Shown here one piece after another: positions 8,944 through 15,324 of a stretch of 15,324 nt of DNA; position 1 is the stretch's first letter; every line of letters starts with the position of its first letter. Where the stretch lies: assembly GCA_014885115.2 (NCBI GenBank), contig WKLE02004578.1, positions 2,807 through 18,130 of the forward strand, given 5' to 3'. The notes under the pieces are model-generated. The model saw nothing but the letters and a program-made list of their open reading frames with translations, ran no database searches and was not told the origin of the DNA. The stretch comes from Asterionellopsis glacialis (lineage: Eukaryota; Bacillariophyta; Plagiogrammaphyceae; Rhaphoneidales; Asterionellopsidaceae). The translations under genes and the position numbers were made by a program.

Positions 8944-8970
8944 CGAAACCGCCGCTCTTTGGTGGTTTCG
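8944..8970. repeat. Strong hairpin at the edge of a GC-rich island
   Basis: CGAAACCGCC pairs with GGTGGTTTCG over ten positions (nine Watson-Crick, one G-T) around a 7-base GCTCTTT loop. It directly follows a patch of about 40 bases that is much richer in G+C than the surrounding DNA. No pol III boxes or tRNA fold were found. Confidence 0.65.
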
Positions 8971-9294
8971 TTCGGCACTGGAACTTTCAAAATATCACAC
9001 AAACAATATAATATAGTAATGAGAAAGCACAAAATATTAGTTCAACAGAATCTAATTCGTAGTTGTAATATAGTAGTGAATGTCTACACACTTCAAGGAG
9101 CCAGTCAAATAATTTGAAATTTTCCAATGACGTCTCTGAAGCCTCGCAATGTCAAGTTACTGAAACTTATTGGCTTCAAATTACACAACCGTTGTCTAAT
9201 TTTGTTTTAGTTTTCCAAACTAGTAAATAATGAAACGTTAAAAATATTTCATACAGAAACCAAATGGTTTGGTCCAAGGAAACACAAATTGTGA

Positions 9295-9764
9295 AAACTG
9301 CCCGATTTTGGAACACGTCAAAAAGTTCTACGAGATTTGGTAGATCCCGATAATGGATCTTTACGAATTGATTTTTTTTTTACATTACAAGTCTTGAACG
9401 AATCGACTGTAGTACATGCAGCAAGAACATCACCATTACTACGCCCAACAAGAACACCATACATCAACTTCAACTCATCATCCTACCAAGATAGAAACGA
9501 TGGTGATACTGCTACTACTACTCCTTATTCATAAAACGGGAGTGGTTAAAATGAGAAAGAAGCTTTCTGAGAAGCGATTGGATATCGATGGAATTCTTGA
9601 ACTGTTGGTCACTGGACTTGAAAAGAACAAGAGAAACTGTATTTAGAGATAAAGTATTTGAGAGAAAACATTCTTTCCATATATGGATAGATGATCATGG
9701 AGATGATACTACTGATACAGTATTATTTACAACACGAGCAGCACAAATTCGATCTTTCAATTAG
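9295..9764 (+). pseudogene. Possible decayed protein gene or unresolved small exons
   Basis: Three plus-strand frames take turns looking like real protein. Frame of 9337 reads FGTRQKVLRDLVDPDNGSLR and is open from 9295 to a stop at 9534. Frame of 9416 carries KKLSEKRLDIDGILELLVTG and stops at 9646. Frame of 9588 opens with ATG and reads on to a TAG at 9764; it carries RDKVFERKHSFHIWIDDHGD and ends AAQIRSFN. I found no GT-AG pair that joins them in phase. This fits a frameshifted remnant better than an intact gene. It ends 12 bases before the 3' end of the convergent methyltransferase. I recognise no family; chance open frames are also possible. Confidence 0.3.
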
Positions 9765-9776
9765 TAATCTTCTTTA

Positions 9777-11939
9777 TTAGGGTTTGTTGGTCTGTAGCGT
9801 ACCTACTAAAATTCGATTTTGGACTGAATATTTGACTGGAAATGCTTCTTGCCAACATTTCAATGTATATTTTCCTTCTAGTTGACATTTGTATTTTGCA
9901 GCTGTGAGTCTCATATCATTCAAAACGTGAATTCCACGATGTTGTCCATGACTTCCCACCAATACGGCAAGAGATGAAACCATATCACGATCATCAATAT
10001 GGTGTTCTACTTGTTCACTGTAGTACTGGCTATTCTTTCCAGCAACCATTGTCTCGTCACCATTAATATCAATTGCCACTTCCGTTTGCATCTTTGGTAG
10101 TTTGGTCACGACTGATGAAGATGATGCCATGGTATCAGCTAATTTTGATAAGCATGCTAAATGATCATTCGATCGGAAACAACACGTCGATACACAAAAA
10201 AATTTTGCACCAAGTGTTAATGCTAAATCTACAGCAGCTTCAGATAATCCACCACAGCAATGTAATCCATAAACAAAATAGTTTGTATTTTCTTTTGTCG
10301 ACAAAAAGATATCCATGACGTTCTTTCTATCTGTAATATCACATAATCGAAATGACATGTACGACTCTAAATTGGCATCTTGAGCACGTTTTTGTCCAGC
10401 TTGTAAGGATGATTGATTCACGTCCAATACAGTCACATGTACATCTCGTCGTGGTTCTGTTTTGTTTTTTGTTTGTGTAAAAGACGCAGCTAGGGCTACA
10501 GCTAAATCTCCACGTCCACCACCAATATCGATCAAATGAAGTTTGGGTGGTGATGACAATGAAGACTCCATGATATCTACTTCTTCAAGGTCTTTGGGTT
10601 GTGTATGTCCTGTACTATCTTCTTCTTTTTCGGTTTTTCGAATAAGTTGATGTATAAAATCCACCATCCATAACACTTGTGGTCGTTTACGTTGATCAAT
10701 ATAAGACATACGTTTCAAATCTGTAGGATCCGGTACATTGAAAGAAGGATCTACATTAATACCTCCATACGACACAAGCTGCTTTTGGTCTTTTGGAGAA
10801 TGTGAGTGTGGTGATGGTGGTGGTAGTAATTCTGTACGTCTTGTTTTGGTTGGCGGTGCTTCATCTAAAGCATTTTCTACATCCTGACGATCATGATTAT
10901 CATTCGTCACAGAAGTATGGTCATTATTATCATGAGTTCCACCACCATTACTGGTAGTACTTGAGTTTATTTCTTTGGTTGTGGGTGGTTGACGTCGTAA
11001 CCATTGTTCTTCCATTCTCAGTAATGCTAACCATACGTAATGGGGTGTACATGGTTTCTTTTGTGGTCCACGGGACCAGCCTTGATGTTGTCGAATATCA
11101 TCACATATTTTCAATAATTTTGGATGTTTAAATAAATTTTCCTTGTCCTTTGCAGTTTGTTGTTGAATCATGGTTAGCAAATCTTGTAACTCGACTACAC
11201 TACAGGGTCGTACGGCACATGCTAATGGAACCCAAAAGGAATCAATTGAATCATTGTCATCTTGACCAATAGTAGTACTTTTGGTGCCATCATCATCATT
11301 ATGATTATTGGTATTACCAAATAATATATTCAAATGTTTTGGAGAAAAGTTTAAAAGACGTGACAAATAGGGTGTTGCTGGTAAAGCACCCACAATTTGA
11401 ATTTTTGTAGCGTGATAGTAGTTTGATATTCCTTCATCATCTTGGGTATCATCATTTTTCTTGTCATGGTGAAGATTGTCATTTTCTTTTAAACAATGAT
11501 AATAGGTTACAGCAATGGAAACACCTGGAACAAGAAGTTTACGCGCATTCCGAATAGACATCCACGGTTTCAATAAAGGATATTTTTCAGCATTCATTAT
11601 AATTTTTGCAATATATGTCGAGGAAGAGTCGCCTCCGTCACTTTTGATTGTTTCTCCTCGTTCTCTCTGTGGGTTCTCGCCATTGTCCTGTTGACTCTTT
11701 TGAATTACAAATTCACGACTCCATCGACCCGTTGGAATATCTTTTTGGATACGTCCCACAACAATCCGACTAGATCCTCCATTCCTGTCTTGCTTGATTG
11801 GTGTGATACTATCCTTAGACGCAGGCTGTATAGGATTGCTCGGCAACAGTAACGATGAGGAAGACGCTACTACTCCAACCTCATCGTCATCATTATTCGA
11901 AGACGATTTCACAGATGAAATGTTCCAACCATTAATCAT
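9777..11939 (-). CDS. SAM-dependent methyltransferase, 720 aa, single exon
   Basis: The Rossmann methyltransferase core lies in the C-terminal half. Motif I is LHLIDIGGGRGDLAVALA, with the glycine loop GGGRGD at 473-478. An acidic residue ends beta-2 (VTVLDVNQ, Asp506) and would bind the SAM ribose. LHCCGGLS (560-566) and STCCF (584-588) follow. The H-x-C-G-x-L-S plus CC pattern recalls the PF13679 (Methyltransf_32) group, which includes METTL25-type proteins; the substrate is unknown. The first 440 residues hold a plausible folded part (around 110-150, RWSREFVIQK and PLLKPWMSIRNARKLLVPG) and long Asp/Asn/His/Ser-rich linkers typical of this genome. ATG 11939 is the first ATG after an in-frame stop upstream, so the start is well supported. 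No targeting peptide is obvious. The gene stands alone, and its start is far from its neighbours. Confidence 0.85.
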   Translation of the reverse strand: MINGWNISSVKSSSNNDDDEVGVVASSSSLLLPSNPIQPASKDSITPIKQDRNGGSSRIVVGRIQKDIPTGRWSREFVIQKSQQDNGENPQRERGETIKSDGGDSSSTYIAKIIMNAEKYPLLKPWMSIRNARKLLVPGVSIAVTYYHCLKENDNLHHDKKNDDTQDDEGISNYYHATKIQIVGALPATPYLSRLLNFSPKHLNILFGNTNNHNDDDGTKSTTIGQDDNDSIDSFWVPLACAVRPCSVVELQDLLTMIQQQTAKDKENLFKHPKLLKICDDIRQHQGWSRGPQKKPCTPHYVWLALLRMEEQWLRRQPPTTKEINSSTTSNGGGTHDNNDHTSVTNDNHDRQDVENALDEAPPTKTRRTELLPPPSPHSHSPKDQKQLVSYGGINVDPSFNVPDPTDLKRMSYIDQRKRPQVLWMVDFIHQLIRKTEKEEDSTGHTQPKDLEEVDIMESSLSSPPKLHLIDIGGGRGDLAVALAASFTQTKNKTEPRRDVHVTVLDVNQSSLQAGQKRAQDANLESYMSFRLCDITDRKNVMDIFLSTKENTNYFVYGLHCCGGLSEAAVDLALTLGAKFFCVSTCCFRSNDHLACLSKLADTMASSSSVVTKLPKMQTEVAIDINGDETMVAGKNSQYYSEQVEHHIDDRDMVSSLAVLVGSHGQHRGIHVLNDMRLTAAKYKCQLEGKYTLKCWQEAFPVKYSVQNRILVGTLQTNKP

Positions 11940-13327
11940 TGTTTTGGTTTCTCTTGGATGTATGGCCCTTCCACTCCTTTGGATGCAATTAAAAATGCTT
12001 TCAGCTTTTGCTGTGTGTGTTTGTGATATTTTGCATCATTATTTATAGTCTGTCATCATGAACGGAACATCGCAGGACATCCATCTCCCGCAGAGGGAAA
12101 ATTTCAAAAAAAAATAAAAAAAACAATAAATGGATAACATCTTCATTATGTTGTTATTTGCTTAGCTCGCCAAATTTAGTAATGAATATAACTCCGAAAA
12201 TGCGAGGTCTAATGGTAGGAAAAACTCACAAAGACGGTATGATGGCCAGACTCTAGTCAGCTCTCCCTGTCACCATCAAAACTAGAAAAAAATAGTAAAA
12301 GAAGACTTTGAAAACTATATAAAATAGTTTCTGCCTTTATCTTGTCTTGTTGACAAGGTAGTCATCGTTTTCTTTTTGGTCTTTTGAGATAGTAAGTGAG
12401 AGAGACTATATGTGGTTGTGACTCCACAAAGTCATTCGGGGCTTCGATTATTTTAGTTGCTTGTTGTTGACAATAGCCAATCATGTGGGTCACTCTCTAG
12501 CTAGGGAATGTCAAACTAATTTTTTGACAAGCAGTAAAAGTAGGAGTATTGGTAATTGCCTTTCCGAATGAAAGTCCAGTGCATGCTTAGTGTATCTGTG
12601 AACACAGCCTGCAATTGCTTTTTCATCATTTTCATAATTTTTTCGTGAACGGAAAATTGCGTCATGTGGCACCAATAGCACTTCCCATACAATGTAGTCT
12701 TTCAATCAATCCCTTCCCATGCTCCACCTTTTGATACATAAAGTTCTATAGCTAATCATTCCCGCCATTGCCCCCGCACCTAGCATACGAAACTATGCCT
12801 CTTATGCTGTATACCTGCAGCAATGGCTTGACAAGCTTACTCTGTAGAAGTGAGATCATTATCATTATCAATTTATTCATACAGTAAATCGTATGCATAT
12901 CGCAGCATGGTGAAGGACAATGTTAGCACTCAATCATGCACTCTCCGAATTGAACAAACAAGGACAGTGGTACCATCGTCTGAGATTTCTATACAATGTT
13001 GTATCATCTCTTTTTGTTTGATTGATTGAAGATCGATTGACACAGATTGGTTCGAAAGTAATCTTCCAATTTACATAGAAAAGTAGCCTTCCAAGATACT
13101 CGAATGAAAATGACAATATATTGCTGAAATATTGGTTTCACTATATTACTGCTTCTTTTAAGGATATAATGATAGCGACTTGTGTATCTATATACCGTGT
13201 GTATATTGATTCTCTTTTGTTCTTTTTCTTTCTTTTTAGTAGGACAATACAATAGTATAGTTTTGACAAGAGGACTGACTCACTCCATTCTCTACCAACT
13301 GCTAGAGACATTCTATAGTCCAGGAAT
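11940..13327. other. Intergenic region, no clear gene
   Basis: This is the 5' flank of the methyltransferase gene and the 3' flank of the NDUFB8-like gene. It contains two small inverted repeats (12313-12329 around TATATAAAA, and 12341-12357 with arms CTTGTC/GACAAG). A minus-strand frame at 12511-12705 reads rather like protein but has no ATG and is closed just upstream. No RNA gene was recognised. Confidence 0.55.
12041..12047 (-). promoter_or_regulatory. Possible TATA box for the methyltransferase gene
   Basis: The minus strand reads TATAAAT about 100 bases before the ATG at 11939, a reasonable spacing for a short 5' UTR. In AT-rich DNA such matches are common, so support is weak. Confidence 0.3.
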
Positions 13328-13849
13328 TTAGGAACTGTAAGGCATTTTAGGTGCTTCATAGACCATATCATTCTTGGTACGATTAACAGCAGGATTTTGT
13401 GATGGTGGATCTGTGGATTCAATAAATTTGAATAGTAATACAAACCCGCTTAATCCAGCAAACCAACTGGCAATACCTTCACCGGAGGATACATGTTGAC
13501 AATCAAAATCTAATGCCAATTCCGGTGCTACACCATCATCAAAGACACAGTCAGCTTGTTCAGAAAGCTGAGAAAGAAAAAAATAACATGTAGACGAGTG
13601 AGAAAAAATAAAAAAATAAATTCCAAATTCCTATCGACTGACAAAAAGTTTCAAGATTGCCGTACCGACGACGGCTGTGACGATGACGACAATCAATCAC
13701 GACGGCTTCACACGACATACCTTTTGAGTAGGTGCAGGAATGCGAGTAAAAGGAGGAAGTGGAGGTGTTCCTCCTTTCAAGGCATTCTGAGATGCCCTTG
13801 TAGCAACGACTGATCGTCGTACCAATGGTGCCAACGCTCTCGATGCCAT
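13328..13849 (-). CDS. NDUFB8-like mitochondrial complex I subunit, 122 aa, two exons
   Basis: Exon 1 is 13721-13849 (43 codons, ATG at 13849) and exon 2 is 13328-13567 (79 codons plus TAA), joined in phase 0 (CAAAAG|GTATGT, TTTCTCAG|CTT). Residues 1-25 (MASRALAPLVRRSVVATRAS) form an Arg/Ala/Ser-rich, acid-free presequence typical of mitochondrial import. Mature sequence: an acidic segment with VFDDGVAPELALD, then one membrane helix at about 74-91 (GIASWFAGLSGFVLLFKF), then a short Pro/Asn-rich tail. Length, single helix and the aromatic-D-[DN]-G-x-A-x-P/E pattern before it recall the plant-type NDUFB8 subunit (about 125 aa), an accessory part of the complex I membrane arm. The similarity is recalled, not searched. 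Another small single-helix inner-membrane subunit is the alternative. The gene model itself is more certain than the name. Confidence 0.7.
13568..13720 (-). other. Intron of the NDUFB8-like gene (153 nt)
   Basis: The donor is GTATGT (13720-13715). The acceptor follows a pyrimidine-rich tract (TTTTTTTCTTTCTCAG) ending at 13568. It separates the presequence exon from the mature-protein exon in phase 0. Confidence 0.85.
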
Positions 13850-13935
13850 CGCGTCTCTTTTCAGGAGATTGCTCTCTGTGCAAAACAGGAAGGAGAGCCG
13901 ATGTTCGTTAGTTCGACTACACGGTATAGTACTGA

Positions 13936-13956
13936 AACTGCGTAGAAATCGCAGTT
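13936..13956. repeat. Hairpin upstream of the NDUFB8-like gene
   Basis: Arms AACTGCG and CGCAGTT pair perfectly (7 bp) around TAGAAAT. It lies about 90 bases before the ATG at 13849, so it could be in the 5' UTR or promoter. Confidence 0.6.
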
Positions 13957-15030
13957 CTTTGCTTTTTTCACGCTCTTTTGTGCACGGAGAATTGTGTGTT
14001 TCATACTCATGAACGAGTTATTTCAGCCTATAAAAATAATCGAGCTCTAAAGGGAATCCTCACTACAATAGGACGCAATCTAAAATCACGCTCGATCTTC
14101 TCATAACGCAGGCACTGATCACTCACTCCCAATGTCAAATCTAACAATGGTGATGATGATAAATCGTGGTCCTTAATCGATTTGAGGACTATCTCCCCCT
14201 TCGCTTCTCGTGCGTTTCCCTATTTTGATAGTTCCATCCCCTTTTTTTTTCATTTGTAGTCCAAAGATATAAAAATTTAGTACACTGTCTGCTCTGTCAT
14301 CATCTAATACTGGAGTATCTCCCCAAAATTTTGAATTTCAATTGCTCTTTTGGATGAGATTGTATTTAGTGATGTATTTTATACTTTATTGCGTCAATGG
14401 CTCATGGTCAAGACGACTTTGTCATGGTTATGCAACAAGAGTTCTTTTGAACTATTATTCTGTTGAATTATTCTTCATGAGAGAACAACCAGAGAAAGAA
14501 CTGTAGGGTGGTGGGATTTTTTTATTAGTGACAGTGTAAAGTGGACTGCCAATCTTCTAATCTGAGAAGCCCACAAAGTACGAACCCAGTGACAGAAATG
14601 ACACAAGAAATTTGCAACTGCACCATTACACATTCAAGCTCAATGAAAGAAATACCCAAATATTTCAATAAGTTAAAAAATCAATCTGATTGCTTCAATT
14701 TGGTATTTTTAATATACAACAATGAAAAATGTACACAATATTTTCTGAGCTGGATGAGGTTATTCTGAGTCAATGATGAATCAATCAAGTCTAAAATCAG
14801 ATTCGTTCTCTAGAATTACTGTACAGGTAATCCTGGATGATCAACCAATGAGGCAGAGTTTCCAGAACTACTACAAGATGTGGGTCATGATACTTGGGTA
14901 TTTTTATCTTTTTGGCAATAAAACATCTGCTACTAGTACTTTTGTAAATCTACTTTTCAAAAATTCTACTTGAACATTTTACCAACTTCTTTGATTGTAA
15001 GACTATACTGTTCATGTCTTTTGATTTTTG

Positions 15031-15324
15031 TCAATCAGTGTTGTATCCAAATAAATCCATTAGGTCCTGATCCAAAGATTTGTTTGCAATGTAATAATCT
15101 TTGAGAGGAAGGCCTCTATTAGTTTCCCTTCTAGTAACCTGATGCCATGCCTTAGCCATATGTGTTGGACCTTCATGTCTGCTCTTGGTGCCTTTGGCAC
15201 TTCTGACCTTTTTTTAAAATTCACTTTTTAGTTTGCCTCCACTGCAAGTGTATATCTTGCAGACTGTCTGACATGGGTGCACAGTTAAGTCTTCTAGGAT
15301 ACAAAAACTTGTCCATATACATTT
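15031..15324 (-). pseudogene. Coding-like fragment with one internal stop, cut by the window edge
   Basis: One minus-strand frame is open from the window edge to a TGA at 15031-15033 apart from a single TAA at 15214-15216. The upstream part reads DLTVHPCQTVCKIYTCSGG. The downstream part includes SRHEGPTHMAKAWHQVTRRE and ends DLMDLFGYNTD. The stop falls in a TTTTAAAAAAAGG tract, a likely mutation spot. The composition (Cys-rich segment, then a basic C-terminal segment) is reminiscent of the end of a DNA transposase, but I cannot name a family. An active gene with a sequencing error, or chance, remains possible. Confidence 0.3.

Larger units (their letters stand above)
8203..9776. other. Intergenic region with a GC-rich island and a coding-like remnant
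   Basis: The left end is the 5' flank of the large gene, including a TTG-type run at 8229-8243 (an AAC repeat in its 5' UTR). The middle has GC-rich patches (8590-8606, 8889-8930) in otherwise AT-rich DNA and two inverted repeats. The right third (9295-9764) shows coding-like segments in three plus-strand frames. A minus-strand frame at 8425-8664 lacks an ATG start and any motif. Confidence 0.55.
13850..15324. other. Intergenic, AT-rich region with a coding-like remnant at the right edge
   Basis: This is the 5' flank of the NDUFB8-like gene, with a hairpin at 13936-13956 and TATA-like stretches at 14030 and 14268 on the plus strand. Short frames at 14541-14768 and 14773-14973 show no motif and are probably chance. 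The last 290 bases look partly coding on the minus strand. Confidence 0.5.

Noticed and set aside
11794..12048. Plus-strand 84-codon frame overlapping the methyltransferase start
   Set aside because: It is antisense to the real gene's 5' end and shows no motif of its own.
12511..12705. Minus-strand frame whose translation (VLLVPHDAIFRSRKNYENDE) looks somewhat like protein
   Set aside because: It begins with TTG, has an in-frame stop immediately upstream, ends in a Leu run, and I found no splice partner. Too weak to call.
13040..13066. GGTTCGAAA resembling a pol III B box
   Set aside because: No T stem pairing beyond GATT/AATC and no upstream A box; not a tRNA.
14541..14973. Two consecutive plus-strand frames of 75 and 66 codons
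   Set aside because: The first begins with GTG, and both translations lack motifs and have composition expected from AT-rich noncoding DNA.

Overview
The window looks like nuclear DNA of a photosynthetic stramenopile, most probably a diatom. It is AT-rich and carries compact protein genes with short GT-AG introns (donors GTACGT, GTAAGT, GTATGT). The proteins are rich in Ser, Asn, Asp, His and Gln runs, and two of them look like lineage-specific families. I see no bacterial-type operons, phage genes, CRISPR arrays, tRNA or rRNA genes. The lineage call is an inference from gene style and recalled family resemblance, not from a database search.

Layout, left to right. (1) Bases 58-399, plus strand: the last exon of an LSm1-like protein, cut by the left edge; its earlier exons lie outside. 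(2) Bases 1550-2371, minus strand: a two-exon gene for a 143-residue coiled-coil protein. (3) Bases 3628-8202, minus strand: a two-exon gene for a 1463-residue, low-complexity protein with five W-x-x-P-S-K motifs, three different internal tandem duplications and a C-terminal Cys-rich, probably zinc-binding module. A short 5' exon at 8055-8202 is joined by a GTAAGT intron. (4) Bases 9777-11939, minus strand: an intronless 720-residue SAM-dependent methyltransferase. (5) Bases 13328-13849, minus strand: a two-exon gene for a 122-residue mitochondrial inner-membrane protein resembling complex I subunit NDUFB8.

The remaining stretches hold simple repeats, several inverted repeats and two coding-like remnants: 9295-9764 on the plus strand and 15031-15324 on the minus strand. 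Five inverted repeats cluster at 3188-3644, just downstream of the large gene, and one of them spans its stop codon.

The genes are independent eukaryotic transcription units with no shared pathway: mRNA decay (LSm1), respiration (NDUFB8-like), methylation, and two proteins of unknown role. I found no convincing multi-gene system. The most novel object is the large repeat protein with its Cys-rich C-terminus and the hairpin across its stop codon.
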